From Lachnospiraceae bacterium (lineage in GTDB: Bacteria; Bacillota; Clostridia; Lachnospirales; Lachnospiraceae), in assembly GCA_017467805.1 (NCBI GenBank), contig JAFUKJ010000004.1:1-49016 (forward strand): 49,016 nucleotides of DNA. Reading direction: 5' to 3'. Both the position numbers and the translations under genes were made by a program. Positions 8,292 through 16,940 of the stretch are shown piece after piece; position 1 is the first letter of the stretch, and every line of letters starts with the position of its first letter. The notes under the pieces were generated by a model. That model searched no databases. It was not told the DNA's origin and worked only from the letters and a program-made list of their open reading frames with translations.

Positions 8292-8783
8292 ATGGATATG
8301 AAGAAGGTCTGCGAAGAGTATTATCAGACAGTGTACGGTTATTTGATAACCATTACGGGTGGCAATTATGATTTGGCTGAGGAGCTGACGCAGGAAACCT
8401 TTTATCGAGCGATAAAGAATGCGGGGATGTTTAGAGGAGACTGCAAGATGTCTACTTGGCTATGCCAGATTGCAAAGTTCAGTTTCTATCAGCATTTGGA
8501 TAAGAAAAAACGTAGAAAAGAAGTATCCATGGACACCGCCATTGAGCAGGCAGCAGAGCAACAGTTGGAGAAAGAGTATATTTCCAATGAGCAGAAGCTG
8601 GAAATCTATAAGAGGATTCAACAGTTGGAAAGTCCGACCAAAGATGTTTTGATGCTTCGTCTGTCTGGAGAGTTAAGCTTTCGTGAAATAGGTGAAATCT
8701 TAGGAAAGACAGAGAATTGGGCGCGAGTAACCTTCTACCGTGGAAAACAGATGTTGGGAAAGGAGCTTGGCAAAGATGAATGA
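8292..8783 (+). CDS. ECF-type RNA polymerase sigma factor (copy 1)
   Basis: The 163-residue protein has sigma region 2 (YDLAEELTQETFYRAI, then STWLCQIAKFSFYQHL) and a C-terminal region 4 helix-turn-helix (LSFREIGEILGKTENWARVT). The length is typical of extracytoplasmic-function sigma factors. GAGGAGG lies just before the ATG. A possible self-recognised promoter, TGTAAC (8230-8235) with GGAC 16 nt later, resembles ECF -35/-10 sites, but this is tentative. Its stop overlaps the next gene (a zinc-finger anti-sigma candidate) by 8 nt, indicating translational coupling. Confidence 0.93.
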   Translation: MDMKKVCEEYYQTVYGYLITITGGNYDLAEELTQETFYRAIKNAGMFRGDCKMSTWLCQIAKFSFYQHLDKKKRRKEVSMDTAIEQAAEQQLEKEYISNEQKLEIYKRIQQLESPTKDVLMLRLSGELSFREIGEILGKTENWARVTFYRGKQMLGKELGKDE

Positions 8784-9102
8784 AAAATATAATGTATGCG
8801 ATATTGTCCTTGACCTGCTTCCGTTATACATCGAACAGAGGACTTGTAAGGAAAGTGATATCTACATTGAGAATCATCTAGAAGTATGTGAAGAGTGTAA
8901 AGAAGTATATCAGCTTATGAGAGAAGATCTATCATTACAGCTTAATAAATGTGACTCAAGAAAGAATGAGAATAAACACAGGAGAAAACACTGGCGTAGG
9001 ATATTGGCGAAGATATTATTGGTGTTGTTAGGAATAATTGGATACGCATGTCTTATGATAGGAATTATAGTGTGGGTATTCTTGTATCTGGATGGGATTT
9101 AG
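8776..9102 (+). CDS. Zinc-finger anti-sigma factor candidate A (zf-HC2, one TM)
   Basis: The 108-residue protein has an N-terminal zinc-binding anti-sigma module with HLEVCEEC (H-x3-C-x2-C) around 38-45 and a single C-terminal transmembrane segment (about 80-105). This is the usual architecture of membrane-anchored anti-sigma factors that hold an ECF sigma factor. The ATG at 8776 is chosen over the upstream in-frame ATG because it follows AGGAG and overlaps the sigma gene by 8 nt. A second similar gene follows immediately, so either could be the cognate inhibitor. Confidence 0.85.
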   Translation: MNEKYNVCDIVLDLLPLYIEQRTCKESDIYIENHLEVCEECKEVYQLMREDLSLQLNKCDSRKNENKHRRKHWRRILAKILLVLLGIIGYACLMIGIIVWVFLYLDGI

Positions 9103-9113
9103 GAGGAAATGAG

Positions 9114-9416
9114 ATGGAAAAGCCAACTTGTGAAGTGATGCAGGACTTATTGCCTTCCTATTGTGATGGCGTAACTTGCGATAGTGTTTCAGAAATGTTA
9201 CGAGAGCATTTAGAGGGATGTATGAGATGTAGATGTAAATATCAAGAAATTAAACTACAAAGAGAGCAGGAGTTTAGGGAAGAGATTTCCAAAGGACAAA
9301 AATTTAAGGAGAAGTTAAAGGGGCTTCGATATTACATGATAGGAATTGTAATAGGATTCTTGGGACCAATTGTGTGTTTGGCGCTTTGGTTGTTGTATAT
9401 ATGTTATATGGTATAA
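9114..9416 (+). CDS. Zinc-finger anti-sigma factor candidate B (zf-HC2, one TM)
   Basis: The 100-residue protein again has a zf-HC2-type motif, HLEGCMRC (about 38-45), preceded by MQDLLPSYCDGV, and a hydrophobic C-terminal span (about 74-98). The start at 9114 is set by AGGAGG 6-10 nt upstream. It is similar in layout to the preceding protein, suggesting a tandem duplication. Having two anti-sigma candidates for one sigma factor is unusual. The following gene begins within about 35 nt. Confidence 0.8.
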   Translation: MEKPTCEVMQDLLPSYCDGVTCDSVSEMLREHLEGCMRCRCKYQEIKLQREQEFREEISKGQKFKEKLKGLRYYMIGIVIGFLGPIVCLALWLLYICYMV

Positions 9417-9451
9417 CAGCGAGAGGAGAGGCTATTAGGGAGAAGGAACAG

Positions 9452-10114
9452 ATGAAGGGCAGATGGAAAGTTTTAATTGGAATGATTATAGGAGTAGTTA
9501 TAAGCTTAATTACGTTATGCACAGTAGCTATTATTTTATTTTTCATTTTTATCAGTGGTGGTTCGGCAGAGATTGTGAAGGATAGTAACAAATATGAAGA
9601 AACGATTGCAGGATATCACAATTTGCACTCAGGTTTGATTACGTTTCCAGAGATAATACCGCAGAGTGCAAGGGATATTGATTTTTATTCTTATTATCGT
9701 GAACCTCTGGGAGCACCAGTTGTGGAGATATTTTTACAGTGTACCTACAATGAGGAGGATTACCATGCAGAGCTTCAGCGATTGGAGCATGCACAAAAGA
9801 CATTTAAATATGGAACAAAAGTAACCAATCTCATGAAAGAGGAAGATGGTCGCTATCCATATACTGCATATATTGCGATAGATGGTTTTGAGAATTCTTA
9901 TGAATATGCAATGCTTACAGGAGAGAGACAGATTACATATATTCATACGGCATACAAGGAATCAGGAGATTTAAAAAAGATTTCAACCAGTTTCATACCA
10001 TCGGACTTTGATAGTCGTATGTATGAATTAAATGAAGCAGAAGCATTCAATATATATCTGGAAGATATAACGGTGGTTGATGGTGAAATCTGGGGCTGGT
10101 ACTGTGATTATTGA
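9452..10114 (+). CDS. Membrane-anchored protein of unknown function, paralogue 1
   Basis: The 220-residue protein has one N-terminal membrane span (about 7-35) and an extracytoplasmic domain. It is clearly paralogous to the next gene product: both share FLQC-YNEEDY-AE, then YIAIDG..SYEYA.L.GERQITY and a conserved NIYL near the end. This copy lacks the last ~90 residues of its paralogue, ending at GWYCDY. The start at 9452 is chosen for GAGAAGGAAC upstream and for leaving a sensible signal-anchor; an in-frame ATG at 9374 would overlap the previous gene. Function is not recognisable. Its place in an ECF operon suggests a role in the sigma-controlled envelope response. Confidence 0.7.
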   Translation: MKGRWKVLIGMIIGVVISLITLCTVAIILFFIFISGGSAEIVKDSNKYEETIAGYHNLHSGLITFPEIIPQSARDIDFYSYYREPLGAPVVEIFLQCTYNEEDYHAELQRLEHAQKTFKYGTKVTNLMKEEDGRYPYTAYIAIDGFENSYEYAMLTGERQITYIHTAYKESGDLKKISTSFIPSDFDSRMYELNEAEAFNIYLEDITVVDGEIWGWYCDY

Positions 10115-10146
10115 ATTTAGTGGTTGTGGATATAAGGAGAGTGAAG

Positions 10147-11097
10147 ATGAAAAAGAAAAAAATTTTGATTGGAATTATCATTGGACTAGTATTAAGTTTT
10201 ATTACTATATCGGCACTTATAGGTGTTTTTATGATGTTTTTTATATGGGGAGGGCCACCAGATGTCACGACCAATATAGAAAAGTATCAAGAAAAAATAT
10301 TTGCGGATAATAATGTAAAGACAGGATTTATTGTATTTCCAGAGGAAATAGCTAAGAACGCGGATAATGTAGATTTCTATTATACTTATCAGGATACATG
10401 GAATGTGCCTACATTGGAGGTGTTTTTACAATGTTCATATAATGAGGAGGACTATCAGGCAGAGATTAAGCGTTTGGAAAATACAAAAAAGAGCTATGGT
10501 TCTAGAGTGTGCACGTTGCAAAAAGAAGAAGTGGGACGATTTCGTTATCCTGTATATATTGCGATAGATGGTTATTGGGATTCTTATGAATATGCATTAT
10601 TAAGTGGCGAAAGACAGATTACATATGTGTATACAGCATGTAAAAGTTCTGATAGTTTAAGGAAGATAGAGAGTGATTATTTACCGTCTAATTATGACAG
10701 TCAGATGGAAGAATTTACTGGTGCAGAGGGATATAATATTTATTTGAAGAGCGTTGATACAATAAATGGTGAGGTTGTTGGCTGGCAGGAGGATAATACA
10801 AGGGATGAAGTGGTAGATGTGCTGCAATATCATCCGATTAGTGTTGGTTATAATCGTGTAGGTGTATGTACTTGTTTGGACGAGCAGGACACGGAGATTA
10901 TTCAGTATTGTTATTATACTTATTATGACAGTATGCAGGATTCTATCACAGGATTTCCAGAAGAAATACAATTCCCAGAGTTGGAAGGGTATGAATATAA
11001 GGGGATTGCCTTAAAGAAGGACAAGACATGCTTTCAAGTAACCTACTACGACGGTGAAGTAGAAAAAACTTTGGAGTATGAGATTCCAGAAGTGTAG
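10147..11097 (+). CDS. Membrane-anchored protein of unknown function, paralogue 2
   Basis: The 316-residue protein begins MKKKKILIGIIIGLVLSF, a signal-anchor, followed by GGPPDVTTNIEKYQEK and a domain shared with the preceding protein (FLQCSYNEEDYQAE, YIAIDGYWDSYEYALLSGER). It then has an extra C-terminal ~90-residue domain (from about GWQEDNTRDEV to EIPEV) absent from paralogue 1. The start follows AAGGAGAG. An alternative start at 10111 is less likely, as it lacks a ribosome site. It is the last gene of the ECF operon. No terminator is visible; a strong new promoter begins 2 nt after the stop. Confidence 0.75.
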   Translation: MKKKKILIGIIIGLVLSFITISALIGVFMMFFIWGGPPDVTTNIEKYQEKIFADNNVKTGFIVFPEEIAKNADNVDFYYTYQDTWNVPTLEVFLQCSYNEEDYQAEIKRLENTKKSYGSRVCTLQKEEVGRFRYPVYIAIDGYWDSYEYALLSGERQITYVYTACKSSDSLRKIESDYLPSNYDSQMEEFTGAEGYNIYLKSVDTINGEVVGWQEDNTRDEVVDVLQYHPISVGYNRVGVCTCLDEQDTEIIQYCYYTYYDSMQDSITGFPEEIQFPELEGYEYKGIALKKDKTCFQVTYYDGEVEKTLEYEIPEV

Positions 11098-11098
11098 T

Positions 11099-11127
11099 TT
11101 GACGTGGTACAATTATTGTGCTATTAT
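11099..11127 (+). promoter_or_regulatory. Strong promoter of the 11.1-11.6 kb structured segment
   Basis: TTGACG (11099-11104), 17 nt, TATTAT (11122-11127). It starts 2 nt after the preceding stop codon and leads to AGGAGG (11149-11154) and a 12-codon ORF. Confidence 0.75.
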
Positions 11128-11159
11128 TTAGAAAATAAAAGAAATTATAGGAGGATTTT

Positions 11160-11198
11160 ATGACAAGCATTGTAAGAAAAGAGGATTCTGCAAACTAA
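11160..11198 (+). CDS. 12-codon ORF with strong ribosome site (leader peptide or truncated gene start)
   Basis: AGGAGG at 11149-11154 is spaced 5 nt before ATG 11160, which encodes MTSIVRKEDSAN and stops. The initiation signals are as good as those of real genes here, yet the peptide is tiny. It may be a leader peptide for the structured RNA that follows, or the surviving start of a gene interrupted by that segment. I cannot choose between these from sequence alone. Confidence 0.35.
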   Translation: MTSIVRKEDSAN

Positions 11199-11600
11199 AT
11201 AGTTGCAGTGCAGACAGTTTTTCACTAGGGATTTGTACCCTTTTACAGGTGGAGTCTGCCCTGACATTGGCAAGTAGGTATTGCCTATGTTTTCGTCTTA
11301 TATGCTATATGTCGATAGACATCATGCTGGCCGGATGGCCATAGCCATATCGGAATCACGAAGTGATTATGATGTCTTATATTCTCATAGTAGTAGATTA
11401 GTATTGGAGTAATCTATGTATAAATGGAGGCATGGCTGGTAAGCCGTGCCTTATTCTTTTACAAGAATAAGGCATATTACATGGATGCGCACTCGCATGT
11501 AGTGAATATGTCGCATGCGACCATGCTCGGCGCAAGAGTTTTGCATGCAAAACTATTTAAAAGTGCTTTGGGACGAAACGACTGTCTTTTGGTTGCAGAA
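11199..11600 (+). ncRNA. Highly structured non-coding segment, class unknown
   Basis: This roughly 400-nt stretch has no credible gene but many helices. GCAGAC/GTCTGC (11210-11215 / 11254-11259) encloses an AGGG/CCCT hairpin, and GGCAA/TTGCC lies at 11269-11285. A three-way junction is closed by GACATCAT/ATGATGTC (11318-11325 / 11369-11376) and contains TGGCC/GGCCA and AATCAC-GAA-GTGATT. A perfect 12-bp hairpin (11447-11458 / 11463-11474) competes with GGCATGGC/GCCGTGCC (11429-11450). An 18-nt perfect palindrome is at 11537-11554. It could be a large ncRNA, a long leader of mutS2-like, or a dispersed genomic repeat. Confidence 0.45.
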
Positions 11601-11660
11601 TCGTAAAAGGATTTATTTAGAAAACAAATATAACTTTTAATTGCAATAGGAGACAGAACA

Positions 11661-13556
11661 ATGAATCAGGAAGAAAGAATTTTAGAATTTAACAAAATAA
11701 AGCAGTTATGGCAGGAGTACGCCCTTACACAGAAGGCGAAGCAGATGATTGAGGAGACAAGTCCTTTTTTATCGGAATTGGAATTGACTGCCAAATTAAG
11801 AGAAACTACAGAAAGCAGACAGTTACTGGAGAAGTGTGGAAATCCCCCACTTGTATCGCTGAATGGTATGGATGAAATCCTGATGATTGCATCCAAGGGT
11901 GATTGTCTAGCACCATATCAGCTAGAGATTGTAAGAACAGCACTTACAGCGGTCAGAAGATTGATGGATTATCTGGAGAGCGGTAAGGGCTATGATAATT
12001 CATTGGCTTATTATGTGGAGAATCTGGATGATTTAGATGACTTGAAGGATGAAATAAGCCGAGCCATTTATAATGAAACAGTAGCAGACCAGGCATCTGC
12101 TAAGCTACAGGATGTTCGAAGAGATATTCAGCGAAGTGAAGAGAAGATGCGTGAGAAGGCAGAGCAGGTGATTCGAAGTAATAAGGAATGCATGTCGGAT
12201 AGCTTTAGCACGTTTAGAAATGGTCATGTTTGTATTCCTGTAAAGAAGGAGTATAAGTTTAGAATTTCAGGTAGTGTGATTGATAAATCATCTACGGGCA
12301 ATACACTTTTTATAGAGCCGGTAGCATCAGCAAAGTATTATGAGGAGTTAGTACAGCTTCGCATCGAAGAAGAGGATGAAGTAAGAAGGATTCTTTATAC
12401 ACTTACTGTAATGGTGGATACCTATGCAGAGGTAATTCGAGAGAATATTCGAATCATGGAGAAGCTGGACTTTGCATTTTCCAAGGGAAAGTTAAGTCTG
12501 CTCTATGATGGTGTAGAACCGAAGATGATTCAGGAAAGAGCCATTCGACTCACGGATGCAAGGCATCCTCTATTAGATAAGGCAACCTGTGTACCGCTGC
12601 AGTTTTCTATCGGAAATGGTGTACAAGGAATTGTAATCACAGGACCGAATACAGGAGGTAAGACTGTAGCAATTAAGACAGTGGCTTTATGCTGTATGAT
12701 GGCACAGTGCGGCTTGCATGTTCCTTGCCTGGAGGCTGAACTATGTATGTGTAGCAATTTCTTATGTGATATTGGAGATGGACAGAATCTGTCGGAGAAT
12801 TTATCAACCTTTTCGGCGCATATTACGAATGTGCTGGATATTCTGAAAAGAGTTAACACAGAGAGTCTGGTAGTGATGGATGAGCTAGGCTCTGGTACTG
12901 ACCCGCAGGAGGGTATGGGAATTGCAGTGGCTATCTTAGAGGAACTTAAGAAAAGTGGAGCTCTTTTTCTGGTAACCACCCATTATCCCGAGATTAAGGT
13001 CTATGCAGAGAAGGAGGAAGGAATCCTCAATGCTAAGATGGCATTTGATGCCGAGAATCTAAAGCCTCTTTATCAGATGGTGATTGGTGAGGCAGGAGAA
13101 AGCTGTGCGCTGCATATTGCAAAGCGTCTTGGAATGCCTGCGGGTATGCTTCGTCGTGCTATGAAGGCTGCATATGGTGAAGAAAGAGCAGATGTTTTGA
13201 AGGATACAGAGGAGACCTTGCAGAGGCAGACAAATCCACGCATTGCCAAGCATAAGCCTGTGAAGAAGCAGAAGGAAATCAACTTCCGCCTTGGCGATAG
13301 CGTGATGATTTACCCTGATAAGAAGATAGGGATTGTTTGTGAGGAAGCCAATGATAAGGGAACCTTGAGAGTGCAACTTCAGGGAAAGAAAATTTGGATT
13401 AATTATAAGAGGGTGAAGCTGTTGGTGGCAGCACAGGAGCTATACCCTGCGGATTATGATTTTTCGATAGTATTTGATACGGTAGAAAATCGTAAATTGC
13501 GTCATAAGATGGAGCGAAAATATGTAGAGGGCGATGTGATTCGCTACGAAGAATAA
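11661..13556 (+). CDS. MutS2-like DNA-binding ATPase lacking the Smr nuclease domain
   Basis: The 631-residue protein shows a MutS lever/clamp region (coiled-coil at about 140-190), then the MutS ATPase with Walker A GPNTGGKT (328-335), the segment DIGDGQNLSENLSTFSAHI and Walker B LVVMDELGSGTDPQEG (about 402-417), followed by TTHYPEIK. This matches MutS2 rather than MutS1, since no mismatch-recognition domain is present. Typical MutS2 is about 780 residues with a C-terminal Smr domain, which is missing here. The tail instead has a KOW-like stretch (FRLGDSVMIYPDKKIGIV). It may act on recombination intermediates or stalled ribosomes as MutS2 relatives do, but without Smr it should not cut. The AEC transporter gene follows 24 nt later. 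Confidence 0.85.
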   Translation: MNQEERILEFNKIKQLWQEYALTQKAKQMIEETSPFLSELELTAKLRETTESRQLLEKCGNPPLVSLNGMDEILMIASKGDCLAPYQLEIVRTALTAVRRLMDYLESGKGYDNSLAYYVENLDDLDDLKDEISRAIYNETVADQASAKLQDVRRDIQRSEEKMREKAEQVIRSNKECMSDSFSTFRNGHVCIPVKKEYKFRISGSVIDKSSTGNTLFIEPVASAKYYEELVQLRIEEEDEVRRILYTLTVMVDTYAEVIRENIRIMEKLDFAFSKGKLSLLYDGVEPKMIQERAIRLTDARHPLLDKATCVPLQFSIGNGVQGIVITGPNTGGKTVAIKTVALCCMMAQCGLHVPCLEAELCMCSNFLCDIGDGQNLSENLSTFSAHITNVLDILKRVNTESLVVMDELGSGTDPQEGMGIAVAILEELKKSGALFLVTTHYPEIKVYAEKEEGILNAKMAFDAENLKPLYQMVIGEAGESCALHIAKRLGMPAGMLRRAMKAAYGEERADVLKDTEETLQRQTNPRIAKHKPVKKQKEINFRLGDSVMIYPDKKIGIVCEEANDKGTLRVQLQGKKIWINYKRVKLLVAAQELYPADYDFSIVFDTVENRKLRHKMERKYVEGDVIRYEE

Positions 13557-13580
13557 TTTTGACAGAAGGAAGAGAGAACC

Positions 13581-14519
13581 ATGGAAAACCTGATTATATC
13601 ATTTAATGTTGTATTACCATTATTCCTTTGCATGGCACTGGGATATTTCTTAAAGAGAATCAAGCTGTACGATGATGCAACTCTTAAGACAATCAACAAG
13701 CTTGTCTTTAAGGTATTCTTACCAATTTATCTTTTTAAAAGTGTATATTCGACAGATTTGTCAGCGGCATTTAATGGGAAATTGATTCTATTTGCAGTGA
13801 TAGGGTTAGTGGCGTGGTTCCTCCTTCTGATGCTGATTGTTCCGATGATGGAAAAGGAAAATAGCAAGAGAGGAGTCATGGTACAGGCAATGTTTCGAAG
13901 TAACTTCGTACTGTATGGTTTGCCTGTGGCTACTTCGCTTTGTGGAGAGGAGAATATTGGAGCAACTTCTCTGTTAATTGGTATTGTTGTACCGATTTTT
14001 AATGTGCTTGCAGTGATTACACTGGAAACCTTTCGAGGCGGAAAGCCAAGTGTGAAAAAGATGGCGAAGGGAATTGCAACGAATCCACTGATTATTGCAT
14101 CAGTGATAGGTATTGCCTTCTATTTCCTGAATATTAAGCTGCCATCAGCGGTAGAAAAGACTGTAACGGATTTGAGCAGAGTGGCGACACCGCTGGCGCT
14201 TGTGGCACTTGGCGGAGAGTTTAAGTTTAGTAAGATAAAGGGAAATTTGAGGCAGCTGATTATTTCCGTGATTGGAAAATTAGTTGTAAGTCCATTGATT
14301 ATTGTAGCAGTAGGAATTATGCTGGGATTTCGTGATGAGACATTGGTTCCTGTTTTATTGATGTCTGGAGCGCCTGCGGCAGTATCCTCATACACCATGG
14401 CCCAGCAGATGGGGGGAGACGGCGAGCTTGCAGGAGAAATTGTGATATTTACTACAGGAATATCCATTTTAACGATTTTCCTGTGGGTGTTTGGACTAAA
14501 GCAGTTGGGATTTATTTAA
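13581..14519 (+). CDS. AEC (auxin efflux carrier) family transporter
   Basis: The 312-residue membrane protein has about ten hydrophobic spans in two five-helix halves. Its N-terminus (MENLIISFNVVLPLFLCMAL, then GYFLKRIKL) and the C-terminal SGAPAAVSSYTMAQQMGG motif are typical of AEC transporters. Family members move organic anions such as malate or other small acids; the substrate here is unknown. GAAGGAAGAGAG precedes the ATG. It is 24 nt after the MutS2-like gene and is followed by a terminator, so the two may be co-transcribed, though no functional link is evident. Confidence 0.88.
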   Translation: MENLIISFNVVLPLFLCMALGYFLKRIKLYDDATLKTINKLVFKVFLPIYLFKSVYSTDLSAAFNGKLILFAVIGLVAWFLLLMLIVPMMEKENSKRGVMVQAMFRSNFVLYGLPVATSLCGEENIGATSLLIGIVVPIFNVLAVITLETFRGGKPSVKKMAKGIATNPLIIASVIGIAFYFLNIKLPSAVEKTVTDLSRVATPLALVALGGEFKFSKIKGNLRQLIISVIGKLVVSPLIIVAVGIMLGFRDETLVPVLLMSGAPAAVSSYTMAQQMGGDGELAGEIVIFTTGISILTIFLWVFGLKQLGFI

Positions 14520-14536
14520 TAATAAGGTATTTGATG

Positions 14537-14576
14537 GGTAAGGCATACGACAAGAAATGCCTTACCTATTTGTTTT
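14537..14576 (+). terminator. Intrinsic terminator after the AEC gene
   Basis: GGTAAGGCAT (14537-14546) pairs with ATGCCTTACC (14557-14566), a perfect 10-bp stem, followed by TATTTGTTTT. Confidence 0.85.
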
Positions 14577-14628
14577 AGTAAAAAATAAACTAATTCACAA
14601 AAAGTTAACACAAATATATAAGGAGTTA

Positions 14629-14637
14629 TGCTATACT
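14629..14637 (+). promoter_or_regulatory. Extended -10 promoter of the twin ABC operon
   Basis: TGCTATACT (14629-14637) is an extended -10 element 30 nt upstream of the ATG. TTAACA (14605-14610) is a possible -35 but the 21-nt spacing is too long. Confidence 0.5.
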
Positions 14638-14666
14638 TTGTATAGGTATTATTATGGAGGCAGAGT

Positions 14667-16940
14667 ATGCAAAAGACGAGAATTAGATTAGACAACATAA
14701 GTAAGAGCTACTATTCCGAAACGGCGGTTACACAGGCACTTCGAAAGATTAATCTGTCTTTCAGTGAGGGTGAGTTTGTTGCGATTACAGGTGAGAGCGG
14801 TAGTGGTAAATCCACGCTGTTAAATATTATTGGTGGTATGGATTCCTTTGATGATGGTGAGATGTATATTGATGGGGAGCCGACCTTTCAGTATGATGAC
14901 CAGGATTGGGAGGATTACAGGCAGAAGAAGATTGGTTATGTATTTCAGGATTACAGTCTGATTGGGCATTATTCGGTGCTTGCAAACGTTGTGAGTGCTT
15001 TGATGATTATGGGTTATGAGAGAAAGGAAGCAAGAAAGGTTGCCAAAGAGTATCTGGCACAGGTAGGGCTTTCGGATTATATCAGGCATAGGGCAAACGA
15101 ACTTTCCAGTGGTCAGAAGCAGAGACTTTCGATTGCAAGAGCCTTGGCGAAGAATACAGGTATTATCGTAGCGGATGAGCCTACGGGTAATTTGGACAGC
15201 GAGACAGGAGAGCAGATTATTCGATTGCTGAAGGAGCTTTCTAAGACTAGACTGGTAATTATGGTTACGCATAATTTTGAGCAGGCGCAGGACTATGTGA
15301 CGAGAAAGATTAGAATTCATGACGGCGAGCTGATTTCCGATGTGCAGATGAATCAAGAGGCAGTAGGCGAGGTAACGTCAGCAAGTGGGGATGTGCAGGT
15401 TGTGACGACAGGAACGGTGGATGCCAATATAAGTGGTTTCAAGGGCTGGTTTGAGCGCTTTAGGAAGCAGTCCAAGCTGGCATTATTTTTTGCGCGTAAG
15501 AATTGTTTAACCCTACCTGGAAGAAGCTTGCTTTTTACGATGTTTTTATTGGTTGTCAGTGTGGTATCTTTTTTGTTTATCGGACAGCTCTATATGAATG
15601 CGGACGATATTTTTACGAAGGAATATTCTCAGAAGGGCTTCTATAAGGCAAATGCCACTAGACTTGTGGTAAAGAAGGAGGATGGCACGACCTTTACAGA
15701 TGAGGATTTGCAGGCTGTTTCAGATGTGAATAATGTCCTTGTTGTGGATTCCTGTGATTTTGCAAATGATATTAATTACTATATCGAAGAGGATAGAGAT
15801 TACGAATATCTTTATGGCAGACGAATCAGAGGTGAGGGAGAGAGTAAGGTGGTTTCTTTCTTAAATGAGAGCCATTTTTTGATGTCGACTGACTGCATTG
15901 ATGAGAGTGACCTGACAGCAGGAAGACTTCCTGAGACGAGAAATGAGATTGTTTTGTATGCAGAGGATTCTTCCGTGATTGGTGAAGAGCGCTTATGCTA
16001 TTTCACGGCTGCAAATATATGGGATGTTAGCGAGTATTATCAGACCAATCTTGTGGTAACGGGTATCTTGAAGAATCCGACAGAGCAGGTTTATTTTTCA
16101 AAGGAGTTCTGTAATATGCTTTCCATGAATATGGATTCAGGTGTATACAGATTGTATTATAACTACGACTATACCAAGGAAGATTATAAGCAGAAGCCTG
16201 AGGTAGTGCCAGTGGTTGCAGATGACTTAAAGGGTAATTTGGTGCGAGTTTCTCATAAGTTTGAGGTTCCAACAGTAGGCTATGTGACCTTCCATTTTCA
16301 GGATAGGGATGAAGAGGGCAACTTAGAGGAAGAGGCGATAGAGTTAGATGTGCGTGTGCTTCCTGAGACTAATTCATCAACAACGGATTTCATGGAGGTA
16401 AGCGAGGAGTTCTTCTATACCTATTATTCCAAGGAAGTGAAGCAGATTTCCGTTTATATTACAAGCTATGCTAAGACGGATGAGGTAATTAAGGCATTGG
16501 CGGATAAGGGCTATCTTGCAATGAGTACCTATCGTACCAGTGTGACAGAGTATGTGGAGTCACTGGTGTCAGAGAGACTGATTATCATTGCAATTTCGGC
16601 TGGCGTTTTGGTGGTGCTTGCTTTTGCACAGATTCTTATATTAAGGTCTTTGATGAAGATTCGTATTAAGGATTTCTTTGTATTGAAGTTCATTGGTATG
16701 AAGCTGCAGGTAATTAAGAAGATTAGCTATTTTGAGTTTGGTATTTATAGTGGAATTGCGATGGTGATTACCGTAATTGCTATGTGGGTGCTTCGCTATT
16801 CGGGTGTGGATATGATACGCGATATGATGTGGTACTATGAGTTTGGCGCATATGCTTTCTTTGTGCTTTATAATCTGGTACTGTCAGCGTTGACCGTTGC
16901 AGCATTTAATCATTTACTGAAAGGACGGTTGAACGCATGA
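14667..16940 (+). CDS. MacB-like fused ABC transporter, ATPase plus permease (partner 1)
   Basis: The 757-residue protein joins an N-terminal ABC ATPase to a MacB/FtsX-type permease. Walker A GESGSGKST is at 42-50. The signature reads LSSGQKQR instead of the usual LSGGQ, and Walker B is VADEPTGNLDSE. One membrane span (about 288-308) is followed by a large extracytoplasmic domain of about 320 residues and three C-terminal spans (about 635-750). This topology belongs to mechanotransmission-type transporters for peptides, antimicrobials or lipoproteins. AGGCAGAG precedes the start. It overlaps the next gene by 4 nt (ATGA), and the two halves probably form a heterodimer. No two-component system is adjacent. 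Confidence 0.9.
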   Translation: MQKTRIRLDNISKSYYSETAVTQALRKINLSFSEGEFVAITGESGSGKSTLLNIIGGMDSFDDGEMYIDGEPTFQYDDQDWEDYRQKKIGYVFQDYSLIGHYSVLANVVSALMIMGYERKEARKVAKEYLAQVGLSDYIRHRANELSSGQKQRLSIARALAKNTGIIVADEPTGNLDSETGEQIIRLLKELSKTRLVIMVTHNFEQAQDYVTRKIRIHDGELISDVQMNQEAVGEVTSASGDVQVVTTGTVDANISGFKGWFERFRKQSKLALFFARKNCLTLPGRSLLFTMFLLVVSVVSFLFIGQLYMNADDIFTKEYSQKGFYKANATRLVVKKEDGTTFTDEDLQAVSDVNNVLVVDSCDFANDINYYIEEDRDYEYLYGRRIRGEGESKVVSFLNESHFLMSTDCIDESDLTAGRLPETRNEIVLYAEDSSVIGEERLCYFTAANIWDVSEYYQTNLVVTGILKNPTEQVYFSKEFCNMLSMNMDSGVYRLYYNYDYTKEDYKQKPEVVPVVADDLKGNLVRVSHKFEVPTVGYVTFHFQDRDEEGNLEEEAIELDVRVLPETNSSTTDFMEVSEEFFYTYYSKEVKQISVYITSYAKTDEVIKALADKGYLAMSTYRTSVTEYVESLVSERLIIIAISAGVLVVLAFAQILILRSLMKIRIKDFFVLKFIGMKLQVIKKISYFEFGIYSGIAMVITVIAMWVLRYSGVDMIRDMMWYYEFGAYAFFVLYNLVLSALTVAAFNHLLKGRLNA

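Noticed and set aside
11424-11606. 60-residue ORF in the structured segment
   Set aside because: It is made of the inverted repeats of the segment, has only a weak GGAGG context and no protein-like pattern.
12530-12979. 149-residue minus-strand ORF inside the MutS2-like gene
   Set aside because: It is antisense to a clear conserved ATPase, with codon bias of the other strand.
14820-15356. 178-residue minus-strand ORF inside the first fused ABC gene
   Set aside because: It is a shadow of the ATPase domain, with no ribosome site or recognisable motifs.
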